From: Chlamydoabsidia padenii
Taxonomy: Eukaryota > Mucoromycota > Mucoromycetes > Mucorales > Cunninghamellaceae
DNA: 64,000 nt
Assembly: GCA_025330725.1 (NCBI GenBank)
Contig: JAIWND010000006.1
Span: 1,116,001 to 1,180,000 of the forward strand
Reading direction: 5' to 3'
A program made the position numbers and the translations under genes. Below are positions 47,383 through 57,853 of the stretch, one piece after another (positions within the stretch are counted from its first letter, which is position 1; every line of letters begins with the position of its first letter). Below the pieces are notes generated by a model. The model made no database searches and was not told the DNA's origin. It saw only the letters and a list, made by a program, of their open reading frames with translations.

Positions 47383-48701
47383 ATGGCCGAAATCAGAAGG
47401 AAACTCGTTATTGTTGGTGATGGTGCTTGTGGAAGTAAGTATAACGGACCCCAGCTTAAAAAATAAATATATATATAAAAAAAAGGAAATACGTGTCCTA
47501 TTTAAACCTCACCATCTTGTATGAACTAACACTTTATCTTTTTTATTATTATAGAGTATGGAACAAAGATGGATAATTATAACAATAATCAACTAACTCT
47601 TCTCTCTCTTTTCTTTTCTTTTTACTACTTTACTTGTACATGGTGTGGTTGATTTACAATAGGGTAAGTCTAGAAGAAGAGAAGGAGGGAAAAGGAGAGG
47701 GGCGAAAAGAGGAAGGGGGGGAGGAATGTGTGCTAAACGATGAAAGTGATACTAACAATAAACTTGAACTCTCTCTCTCTCTCTCTCTCTCTCTTTTATC
47801 TTTATAACTATAGACTTGTTTGTTGATTGTCTTCTCCAAGGGTACCTTTCCTGAAGTAAGTAGGAACAAGATGGAAAGCTGATGATGTGGCGGGTAACCT
47901 TACTAACGATTTTCATTACCCTTTTTAGTTCTATGTACCTACTGTCTTCGAAAACTATGTTGCTGACGTTGAAGTGGATGGGAAACATGTGGAACTGGCT
48001 CTTTGGGATACAGCTGGTAAGTTATCGCCAATCAAATTTCATATGAAAATGGCTGACTCTATTTACTAAACCCTTCTCTCTTTCTTTCTTTCTTTCTTTG
48101 TAGGTCAAGAAGATTATGATCGACTCCGCCCATTGTCATACCCTGATTCCAATGTGATCTTGATTTGCTTTGCTGTTGATTCTCCTGATTCTTTGGACAA
48201 TGTTCAAGAAAAGGTAAGGTGGTTTAGAAGGAGGGCAAAGGAGGTCTTGATCATGTGCTTGGTTGATTATTAACTTTATGGTTTTATATATAGTGGATCT
48301 CTGAAGTACTTCACTTTTGTCAAGGTTTACCTATCTTATTGGTTGGATGCAAAAAGGATTTACGAAATGATCCCGGTACCATTGAAGAACTTCGACGAAA
48401 CTCACAAAGACCTGTTGCTTTTGAAGAAGTAAGTCCAATAGGAAACAAAAGGATAAATTACTAATATCATCTTTTTAATAGGGAACTGCTGTTGCTCAAA
48501 GAATCGAAGCCTACAAATACTTGGTAAAGTTATCTTTTATGAAAGGTTTGTCTGATGAATGTGAACTAACTTTATTATGTGTGGGTAAAATAGGAATGCT
48601 CGGCCAAGACTGGTGATGGTGTCCGCGAAGTCTTTGAACATGCTACTAGAGCTGCCCTGATGGTTAACAAGAAGAAGAAAAGCAAATGCTCTATTTTGTA
48701 G
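47383..48701 (+). CDS. RHO1: Rho1-type small GTPase
   Basis: Nine exons: 47383-47434, 47555, 47663, 47814-47855, 47929-48016, 48104-48213, 48294-48428, 48482-48523 and 48594-48701, giving 192 residues. Only with the two single-nucleotide exons does the P-loop read GDGACGKT: exon 1 ends with the first A of the lysine codon and exon 4 starts with ACT for Thr. Further motifs are PTVFENY (switch I), [18 protein letters not shown] (switch II), GCKKDLRND in place of NKxD, and ECSAKTG. The C-terminus is polybasic with KCSIL, a geranylgeranyl CaaX box. Rho1 drives cell-wall glucan synthesis and actin polarity through protein kinase C. Introns 2-4 each have good donor, branch (CTAAC) and acceptor sites. 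Confidence 0.93.
47555..47555 (+). other. Predicted 1-nt exon (A) of the Rho1 gene
   Basis: Sequence reads TTATTATAG-A-GTATGG: a canonical acceptor and donor around one base. It supplies the second A of the P-loop lysine codon. Upstream intron 47435-47554 has GTAAGT and a CTAAC branch site. Confidence 0.65.
47663..47663 (+). other. Predicted 1-nt exon (G) of the Rho1 gene
   Basis: Sequence reads TTACAATAG-G-GTAAGTC. It supplies the G of the lysine codon AAG. The preceding intron 47556-47662 contains AACTAAC; the following one 47664-47813 contains a perfect TACTAAC and a CT-rich tract. Confidence 0.65.
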
Positions 48702-49123
48702 ATTAGATAGTCTATTCTCCAAATCTCTTCTCCTTCTCTCTTCTTTATTTTACTTCTAGTTTACTCTCATTCCCCAATTACTCCTCCTCCCCAACTACTC
48801 TTCTTCTTCTTCTTTTTCTTCTTCTTCTTTTGTTAGGATTGTTACTTCTCTCTCTTCTCTTCTTCTTCTTCTTTTTCTTCTTCTCTTTATCAATTACCTT
48901 TAATAAAATAAAAAAAATGACTTATTCAAATGATATTGCACAAACCATATAATGTTTGTTTGACGTCAAACACAACCAAGCTCTTTGTATATGTCCTTTT
49001 TAAGCTTATTGGTTTCATGCAAGTCATGTCTCCCTTTTCTCGTGATCCTAGTATTTTGGACACTATAAGAACCCCCGTTTGTTTATTTATCTCTTTTCTC
49101 TTCTTTACTTTATTTTATCTTTG
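48702..49123. other. Spacer between Rho and caleosin genes
   Basis: Pyrimidine-rich 3' flank with CTT repeats (48800-48895), AATAAAATAAA near 48902 and a T/A-rich leader. No gene is seen. Confidence 0.55.
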
Positions 49124-51198
49124 ATGGCTAACAGTGATCGTAAGTATATCTACCTTTTTTTTTTTTTTTTTTTTTTTCACCTTCTTCATCTTATCTCCCC
49201 TTTTTCTATACTAGGATTTGTGGCTACCACCATGGCCAATGCCGTAAGTCATTGCCTCACTCTATCAATCTCACTTTTATTCATTTTATTCTTATTGCTT
49301 TTTTAGGCTGTGGAAAAACATACCAAGTTCTGGGATCGTAAGAATAAAGGATACATTACGCCTGTGGATGCTGTATTCGGTAAACGCCAAGGAGAAGGGT
49401 TGTCGGGGTTTAAAGTCTATCAAGCACTAATTGATTTTTTTGATTTTTTTTTTTTTGACATTTCCCTTCTCTTTCCTCTTCTTCTCTCTCTCAAAAGGAT
49501 TCATTCATCTTGGTTATGGTATTATTGTAAGTGTTACCTTGGGTACTTTTTTGGGTGTTTTGGTCTCCTACTCTACTCAAGATACTTGGATGCCTGATCC
49601 CATGTGTCGAACACGAATGGAGAAATTACAAAAGGTAAATCCCTCCCCTCCCCGTCCTCTCTTTATCTGACTTTTTACTATTTAATTAATGGTAATAGAT
49701 TTCTAAAGACGCACCTTATGATCTGAATGGACAATTGGATATGGAAAAGTTCGATAAGCTCTTTGATAAATATGCAAAGTCTGATATCAGTGGCAAAACA
49801 ATCACCCTCAAGGAACTAATGGAATGGAATGAAGCCACATACAAGGATCCTTTAACTTGGTAAGAAGTAAATAAATAAATAAATAAAAAACCTTCTTCTT
49901 TTTAAACTCACATTCTTTTTTTTTGTTGTTGTTGATTAGGTCAACTAATGCATTGGAATCCTTTGCTATTTATCTCTTGGTCGGAAACAAGGGTGTTGTT
50001 AAAAGAGAAGATGTCCAGGCGGCGTATGATGTAAGTGACCCCAATAAGCATATAAACAAAAGCCCAAACAAAACACTAGATTTAATCAAACGTGCATTGA
50101 GAAACAAATAAAAAGGTTACTAATTCATATTACTATTAGGGAACCCTATTCTATAAAGTACGTGACCGAAACAAACAACATCGAACCCTCACCAATGCAA
50201 CCGACTCTAAATCAAAACCGACATCTAAATCATCATCATCAACCAGTCTCAATATATCAGGTGTCATGGTACCCAAAACATATGTACGTCAATTGGAAAC
50301 TCAGCTCAACAATGCTGTCAGTATATTACCTCGATCTACCGTGGTGAATTTGGAAACTCGGCTCCGAAACTGGCTCTCTTTTGTGCAACAACAACAACAA
50401 CAACAACAACAACTGCAACTACGCCAGCCCATTCTCAAAGGCGTATCTACTCCTGCACCTTTTCGTCGCTCTCTCTTTGGTTATAATGAACAAGAAGAAG
50501 AAACAACAAGAGAAGAAGAAGTATCATCATCACCATCAGCTCCTTCACTTTTTACTGGTGGATTAACTGGTGTCTTGACCATCAATCTATTGGATCAACC
50601 TATGGCACTTACCGGGGTACAAGGATATGAACATGTAAGCGACAAAGGTGATAGTGACGAAGGCGAAACGCTTGATAAGGGACTTTATTATGGTGGACTC
50701 TCTGGCCTGAAACACTCTTTGGACAATGACGATGATGCCAATGCAAAGGAAAACAACAAGGATGAACTCGGCACTTATCATCTTGCTGGTGTCCGCCCTG
50801 AAGGAGAAGCTTATTACCAAGATTCTCCTCAAATCGATTATCTTCGCACGGGTCCATTGACAGGTGTGTCTCCTTCGCCCACAATGAATCTACTACACGA
50901 GGAGGAGGACGATGAAGACAACAATCAACTTACTGGTCTCCAATCTTCAACACCTTCTCTCACCGATCAAGGCTCATTGTCGTCTGATCAACCGGATATG
51001 GTACCAAAGGAACAACCAACCACTGCTACTCCTCCTTTTGCGGGTAGTCCGAACACTCAAGATGATGATGATGAAGATGATTTGCCCCATTCTCCTAGTG
51101 ATGGTAGTGTCCCTGATAGCAATGAAACTGATGATCCTGCAATCAAACCCCATGCTTCCTGGACCCCTTTAGCCGAGACTGTCTCTGGTGATAATTAA
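49124..51198 (+). CDS. Caleosin-domain protein with long acidic tail
   Basis: Seven exons: 49124-49139, 49215-49243, 49307-49379, 49498-49634, 49699-49859, 49940-50030 and 50140-51198, giving 521 residues. Residues 1-190 form a caleosin (lipid-droplet calcium-binding peroxygenase): heme-ligand-type His in EKHTKFWDRK, an EF-hand-like DRKNKGYITPVDAVFG, the hydrophobic GFIHLGYGIIVSVTLGTFLG membrane segment, and the second conserved His-less FDKYAKSD and ESFAIYLLVGNKGVVKRED region. After it the protein continues for about 300 residues: poly-Gln, then an acidic, Ser/Pro-rich region with six spaced x-L-(T/S/A)-G-(V/L) motifs. Usual fungal caleosins are about 200-300 residues, so the tail is unusual. 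Confidence 0.85.
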
Positions 51199-51533
51199 TC
51201 CAGTTTATTTTGATAGCCTTTTTTTTTTTTTTTTTTTTTTATCCCCACCCCGTCCTTTTAGTTTAGTTAATTTGTTGTTATGTATCCTAATCAATAAAAA
51301 AAACCCCGCAAAACAGTTGACCAAGGGCTACAATGTATGATGTTTTAAACTTTTTCTATTATATCACGTGGGTCTATAGGGTGTGATTGACAAACAAGAG
51401 TGTATTTTATTTTAAAAAAGATCAAATGTGGGGAAGATATAGTCAAAAAAAAAAAAAAAAAACATATTATACAAGTAGAGAGTGGACGACATGCAAGAAG
51501 AATAATCATCATTATAATCTAATAAAGGATCCT
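51199..51533. other. Convergent 3' spacer
   Basis: Poly-T (51217-51240) and poly-A (51447-51464) tracts and AATAAA-like signals at 51292 and 51517. No gene is seen. Confidence 0.55.
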
Positions 51534-51935
51534 TCAAGTGGTGGTGTCCATTGATCCAGTATTGTCGTTGGGCTTTGTCTTTTCAATCGCAGCTTCTATG
51601 AATATATACACACACAATAGTATTTAGTTCCAGTGGAGAGAGAGAGAATATATTCTTACCTTTTGGAATAGAGTTGGGTTCAGCAACTATATCACCTTCA
51701 GATGCAACAAAAGCGGCGGCCATGTAATCGTACCATTGTTCGCTGGATTTACCATGCAACAGGGCGACAATGATCACTGTCATATTATCACAGCCATAGC
51801 CACCCACATCTGTTTCACTAGCCAAGCAATGATCCATCATTGTTTCACAGATTTCCCGGAGATCCTGCTTCTTGCCCAGTCCTGCGCGTACAAAGTTCAC
51901 TGCTTCTTGATTTGTCATACAGTCCCAGATACCTA

Positions 51936-51974
<39 letters not shown>

Positions 51975-53164
51975 GAGATGGTTAGTTTTCCATCAAGTCT
52001 TTGATTGTTTTCTAAATTTACCATCACAGGCTATAATGATAAAGTCATCTTTTTCTGTAAGATGGTGTTCAGTAATATCAGGATAAGCTAAATTTGGTAG
52101 AGAGGGAAGGGGGGGAAAGATGAATTATCAGTTCACGCATCCTTTTATCGTTATGATGACTTACCTGTCACTGCTTGTTCTTCGGCCGGAAGATCGTTGT
52201 TTTGCTTGAAATCAAAGTCACCAAGAGCTCTTGATAAAGCCAAGTTACCTATACGCATATCGATTATAAAAAAAAAAGAAGCTTTCAGTACACCCGAGTT
52301 TTTCCCTATTGCTATCAACAACTTACCATTGACACGACCAAATTCGACATGACCACCGGCATTCTTGATTCGTTGTGTTTCTTTATCGTTAGTAGGTTTG
52401 TGATCTTCAGATAATGCAATAGCACGTCCATCCACACAAAGAACTGCCCTAGAATCACCTGCATTAGCCTATTAAAAAAAAAGAAGAGATCAGTCAATAT
52501 ATGAAACTCTGGAACTAGATTTTTTTTTTCTTTTTACCACAAAGAGGTCATTGTCCTTAGTGATCAAAGCAGACACAGCAGTACATCCCGAAGGAACATG
52601 TTCCATGGTAGGATCTATAGTTCAATAGATGAAAAAAAAAAAATTCTTAAGTACAACCAAAAGATCATATATTGTTACCCTTTTTTACCTGCACGCAAGT
52701 CATCATCAATACCAAGATACCCTTGTTTTAAAGCATCATCCACCTTGTTAGCACGATACGCATCAGAATCCAAGATCCTATGGTGAAGGTGTTCCCCACT
52801 ATATTTTGCTACTTCAGCGCCTATTCCATCACAATATACCAAATAAATAAAAAAAGATCGAGTCATGTTCCATTTTGTATCAATGTGTAGTATCAACTTA
52901 CCACCATGTCCATCAAAAACGGCAAAGAAGCTTGTCTTCGTGTCCTTGTATTCTGGAATAGTTGTATGAGCATCTTCCATACCTTTGTATCAAAAGAGAG
53001 AGAGGTACATGTTAGTAAAGAATATATATACTAGCAACAATCATTTATAATAAAGACTTACTTATCCTCCAACCTTGCATGGCAGATGCGGCGTACATTA
53101 CACGATGATCTTTGCCATCAGTTGTGTGCTTGTCAGTGACAGGTTCAGAGAGAGTTTGACCCAT
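51534..53164 (-). CDS. PP2C-type protein phosphatase (Ptc2/Ptc3-like)
   Basis: Nine minus-strand exons: 53164-53062, 52982-52902, 52820-52689, 52614-52538, 52468-52327, 52248-52165, 52087-52022, 51932-51660 and 51595-51534, giving 339 residues. It is a Mn2+/Mg2+-dependent Ser/Thr phosphatase. Metal-binding motifs are [18 protein letters not shown] (codons split by an intron), [37 protein letters not shown] and the closing [18 protein letters not shown] at the start is a likely N-myristoylation signal. The family dephosphorylates Hog1-like MAP kinases and checkpoint kinases in yeasts. An exact GCGGGATTTGAA box lies 148 bp upstream. The intron at 51933-52021 contains a TA run. Confidence 0.93.
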
Positions 53165-53312
53165 GTTATTTGTTTAATAGTGTGGTTTATATAGAATAAA
53201 AATTAGGTAGAGGAAGACACGAGAGTGGTTAGATGATTAAAAAGAAGAAGAAAGAAAAAAAGAGAGGGAAACAAAAATGTTTCCAGAAAGACTTGTTCAT
53301 ATGCCGGGAGAA

Positions 53313-53324
53313 GCGGGATTTGAA
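53313..53324 (+). promoter_or_regulatory. GCGGGATTTGAA box (exact) upstream of the PP2C gene
   Basis: Antisense to the gene, 148 bp from the PP2C start codon. Confidence 0.6.
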
Positions 53325-53577
53325 CTTTTTGAATGGGGCTGGACATTTTTACTTTTTTTCCATAATCAGCTCTGATAAGCCTTGTTTTCAGCAGGTACAG
53401 TACCATCTGAACTTCAAGTATGTCACATGCTACTTGGTAGTGGATGTGTCATATAAAAAGTAAGTTACAAGATGCTCATTGTTGGAAGCGGCATTGTTTT
53501 TCGATCCGATCGAGATTGAATATCCGGTGTGAGGGGTTTATTCTAGCGCCTCCCTCAATTTCAATATTCGACATATT

Positions 53578-53589
53578 TTAAAATCCCGC
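53578..53589 (-). promoter_or_regulatory. GCGGGATTTGAA box variant upstream of the TrhO-like gene
   Basis: Plus-strand TTAAAATCCCGC, one mismatch, 75 bp before the start codon. Confidence 0.5.
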
Positions 53590-53664
53590 CATCTGGATGT
53601 CCATAAAAAAAAAAGTCGTACGTTGTTTTTGCTTTTCCTTCTTTCTTTGCAAATAATCGACACC

Positions 53665-55130
53665 ATGTTAAAACGACTCTGCTTGGCACGAGCAGTAATT
53701 CATCCGGCCCTCTCAACGACCATTTATCGATGCTCCAGCACTTTGATCATGAGACCTGGTGTGGTACCTATGATTCGAAACGTTACTCCAGGGCGTACAA
53801 CCAAACCAGTCTTGAACACTCTACGATTATATACCAGCACCAAACCAGAACACACTCGATTCCAAACATTGGCGTTTTATAAATTCCATCACCTTCCTGC
53901 CTCATCACTTGACCAACTACGATCGACCCTCCTGGCGGATCTTGGCGGGTTGGGTATTGTTGGCCGCATTTACATCTCCACCGAAGGCATCAATGCTCAA
54001 GTATCTTGTCCTGAATCAGTGATCGAACGACTCCGGGACTATTGTGTCCGCTCCATTGCTCCTCTGTTAGGTGGTGATCTCATGGACTTGAATTTCGGCA
54101 CCCAAGGCGATTCGGCAGCTTTCCGGGCTCTTCACGTCAGAATTCGGAAACAATTGGTGGCAGATGGTCTGGATCCGGCTTCCTATGATTTGAAAAACCA
54201 ACCTTCTCATCTCTCTCCTGAAGAGTGGCACACCAAATTGACTCAGTACAAGGCAAAACATGGTAAAGAACCTGTTCTCATTGATATGCGAAATCATTAT
54301 GAAAGGTACAAAAAGAAGAAGAAGAAGGTGGGTAGAAGATTTGAAACTAATCCCTTCTTATTGGATATATGTGATATAGTAACATTGGCTATTTTGACGG
54401 CGCTATTCGACCGGATGCGGATACCTTCAAGGATAGTCTTGATGCTATGAACACGATCTGTAAAGACTTGCCTCGGGATCAAGAAGTCTTTATGTATTGC
54501 ACAGGTGGTATTCGGTGTTCCAAGGCAGGTGCTATTCTACAATCACAATCCGGATTCGACACTGTCCATCTCGTTGAAGGTGGCATCACAGCCTATGGAC
54601 GGTGGATTCAACAACAAAAACAACTCGAATCCTTATTCCGGGGCCGCAACTTCACCTTTGATGCACGCATGGGGGAAACCATCACGGACGAAATCACCGG
54701 GACGCGATGCCATATTTGTGGGGATCCTTGTAACCGGTACCAAAATTGTGCCCATGCTCAATGTAACTTGTTGATGCTGTGCTGCTCCAAATGTGCCTCT
54801 CAATTCCTCAACACCTGTGCTCGACTCCATTGCTACGATACCGTCCATGGATTCATTCAACAAAGCAGTGCTAAACAACAACCAGCAAAAGCCCAGCGTG
54901 ATTACTATGATTCAGCGGGTCCACTTGTTGTCGATGGGGTCCGTGCGTATGTCAAGGAAGGTTATGCTATTGAGGAAAACAAGAAACTCGGTCGGGTGGT
55001 GGTGGGTACGAGTGGCAAGGCGTGTGAACACGAATATCATCGTCGGACTCGGGCGATCGATGTGCTTGGTGAACCTGGTCAAGTACTCAAGGAATGGGCC
55101 AAGGCAGGTCGACAACTGCCACATCATTAG
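53665..55130 (+). CDS. Rhodanese-domain tRNA uridine hydroxylase-like protein (TrhO/YceA family)
   Basis: Two exons, 53665-54305 and 54380-55130, giving 463 residues. Bacterial TrhO makes 5-hydroxyuridine at tRNA wobble position 34; eukaryotic role unknown. The N-terminal 70 residues are basic, low in acidic residues (MLKRLCLARAV), a likely mitochondrial presequence. Next come GRIYISTEGINAQVSCP, the family's acylphosphatase-like domain, EPVLIDMRNHYE, and the rhodanese site MYCTGGIRCSKAGA, which keeps both Cys of the bacterial CTGGIRC motif. LVEGGITAYG follows, then a Cys-rich zinc-like region with CHICGDPCNRYQNCAHAQC and CCSKC. The donor GTACAA is weak but leads to the right frame (S-N-I-G-Y-F-D-G-A-I). 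Confidence 0.88.
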
Positions 55131-55564
55131 ATATAGATAGACTTCATTTAGAGCATTATCCATTTTAGAAATAAAACTCCCTTTGTATATTATTTTTGCT
55201 TTTAATAAACTTTTTATTGTATGTTATATAAATGTCTGTCAATATGGGGGGTGCATTGACATTGTCGATTTAAAAAACGGTGTTTGAAAACTTCAGGTAC
55301 CGTTGTCATGCACCTGTCTTTTTCAAATCCCGCGTATCACTTTGGTAATAGAGAACCCTGGTTCCCCATATCTATACAAAGCAACATATTATTAATAAAC
55401 CCATTTTTAGTATTCTACTACATATAATCATTGTTGTTGATCAATCAAAGTACTTGTTTTATTATTAGAGATAAAAAGAAAAGTCCCAAGTCTATTTTAT
55501 TAATACAAAACATGTGTGACAAAAAAAAAAAAAAAAAAAAAAGGATAAACATTAAACTAAAGGA
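55131..55564. other. Convergent 3' spacer with an exact box
   Basis: AATAAA-type signals near 55204 and 55393. An exact GCGGGATTTGAA box (55322) lies here although both neighbours end here, so it is not a promoter of either. No gene is seen. Confidence 0.5.
55322..55333 (-). promoter_or_regulatory. GCGGGATTTGAA box (exact), between convergent genes
   Basis: Plus-strand TTCAAATCCCGC. It is the clearest exception to promoter location. Confidence 0.45.
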
Positions 55565-55925
55565 CTAAAATAAGTTGAGCTGATTGTGTTGTTTTTGTTG
55601 TTGTTGTTTGATTTGAGAAGCAGAAGGAGGAGGAGGAATCAAAGGGACCATGCCGCCGGATGGGGTATTTTCGGTAGGTCGATTTCGTGAGCGTTTCTAT
55701 CATGACAATATCATGACAAAAAAAAAAAAAAAAAAAAGTTGAATATATAGATTTGTGTAGAATATATGTTTGATCCGAATCTTACCCCGACATTGCCGAT
55801 ACTGATATTGATTGTCTGTCCTTCCTTCAAACTGTAATCCTTCTTGGGTGTGTTGTCCACTTCTTTTGCACGTTGTTCCGATTGTTTTTCAGCATTGATT
55901 TGTCTACATAATTTATTTATTTTTT

Positions 55926-55966
<41 letters not shown>

Positions 55967-56705
55967 TCAGTTAAACCCATCTACAGTTTGTTGTTTAAAC
56001 TTACTTTGTAAAATCTTGCAAGGCGACATTGAAATCAAATGCGTCACTGCGTTCCTGGAATCCCATACCAATAAATGCATGTCGTCCTGTATAAAAAGAA
56101 TGTTAATAATACAAAAAAAGGGTGGAGTAGTAGACTACTGGTTGTTTACCTTCATTTTCGATTTTCAATACAAAGTATCGACTAGAGTCGAGCACAGCTT
56201 CCACTGAGTTTGAATTTGGATCATAAGGACTGACAGCAAAGACTTCACCTAGTTAATCAAGTAATACATTAGAAGGTCTTTGTAAAAGTTGATTTCCCTT
56301 CTATTTTTATTTTCATTACCAGTTTCATTGTCTTCAAGACGGATAAAACATGTTTGTCCTTTGCTCATCACCCGAAGTCGTCCTTTCCATAGATATGATG
56401 AGCCCAAGTCGCCCCATTCTGAAGCCCTAAGTAAATACTAAACGTTACCATACTAATTCGATACCTTTCCTTCTTCTTTTTTTATTAGTCTATTACCTAT
56501 AACCTCTGGCAGCAGTACGTGGAGGAATCTTGTAGACTTGTTCCAGATGAGGTGAGGGGTGATAAGGATCAGATGATAAAAATCACCAAAAAGAAGAAGT
56601 AAGAAGGATGGATTATTCATTAGTTTTGTTTCTCTTTTTCTTGTTATTTAACCTACCAAAGCATTCCCGAATGACAAGTAACACACTTTCAAAGTCTGTA
56701 TCCAT
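55565..56705 (-). CDS. NECAP (adaptin-ear-binding coat-associated protein)
   Basis: Seven minus-strand exons: 56705-56657, 56536-56497, 56426-56320, 56248-56150, 56086-56005, 55903-55786 and 55696-55565, giving 208 residues. It acts in clathrin-mediated endocytosis with AP-2. Diagnostic text is [76 protein letters not shown], and [20 protein letters not shown], the PHear domain. [17 protein letters not shown] follows, then a Pro-rich and Gln-rich tail without a clear WxxF motif. The length of about 210 residues fits fungal NECAPs. A 38-nt poly-A tract (55927-55964) sits in the fifth intron, near its donor-acceptor midpoint. Confidence 0.92.
55927..55964 (+). repeat. 38-nt poly-A tract in a NECAP intron
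   Basis: Reads as a T-run in the sense direction just before the acceptor, so it may serve as an extreme polypyrimidine tract. Confidence 0.85.
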
Positions 56706-56718
56706 TGTATGATACAGA

Positions 56719-56749
<31 letters not shown>

Positions 56750-56806
56750 TAAAGTAAAAAGACAAGTGTTTTCTTTTATTGTTGCAGATTGTAGTTAAAA
56801 CCCAAT

Positions 56807-56818
56807 TTCAAATCCCGC
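56807..56818 (-). promoter_or_regulatory. GCGGGATTTGAA box (exact) upstream of NECAP
   Basis: Sense orientation, 101 bp upstream of the NECAP start codon, in the 140-bp gap to the AMMECR1 gene's 3' end. Confidence 0.65.
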
Positions 56819-56845
56819 CCACCCCGCCCACGCAGCAATGATCCA

Positions 56846-57566
<721 letters not shown>

Positions 57567-57622
57567 TTGGGAAGATAAAGGGGAGAGCGAATGGCAAGGA
57601 AAGCCATAAAAATACGAGCTAG

Positions 57623-57634
57623 GCCGGTGTTTAA
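57623..57634 (+). promoter_or_regulatory. GCGGGATTTGAA box variant upstream of AMMECR1
   Basis: GCCGGTGTTTAA, a diverged version, 56 bp from the start codon. Confidence 0.3.
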
Positions 57635-57841
57635 ATCTGTGGCTGAGAATAAAAAAGTGAGCACTCGGAAAAGACTACATGTGCATTATCACTAGCTTGT
57701 GCCTTATTCTACACGCATTTCTATCATGCAGATAAACACAAAGCAACAAAAAAAGCTTTACAGGCTATCAAGTGAAACATATAAACGAATTTTTTTATAC
57801 ATTAGTTTAATAACAATCTGACCTGCATGACAGTTACCATT

Positions 57842-57853
57842 TTCAAATCCCGC
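57842..57853 (-). promoter_or_regulatory. GCGGGATTTGAA box (exact)
   Basis: Plus-strand TTCAAATCCCGC, 275 bp upstream of the AMMECR1 start. Confidence 0.5.

Larger units (their letters stand above)
53165..53664. promoter_or_regulatory. Bidirectional promoter region of the PP2C and TrhO-like genes
   Basis: Divergent start codons 501 bp apart. It holds an exact box at 53313-53324 near the PP2C start and a near-exact TTAAAATCCCGC box at 53578-53589, 75 bp before the TrhO-like start. No gene is seen. Confidence 0.5.

Noticed and set aside
47383..48701. Rho1 as a frameshifted pseudogene, because exon 1 does not join the next long exon in frame
   Set aside because: All family motifs are intact and every junction is canonical once the two 1-nt exons are used.
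54306..54379. Reading through the TrhO-like intron as coding
   Set aside because: It would add a Lys-rich stretch and then stop before the rhodanese active site; splicing at GTACAA restores the conserved domain.
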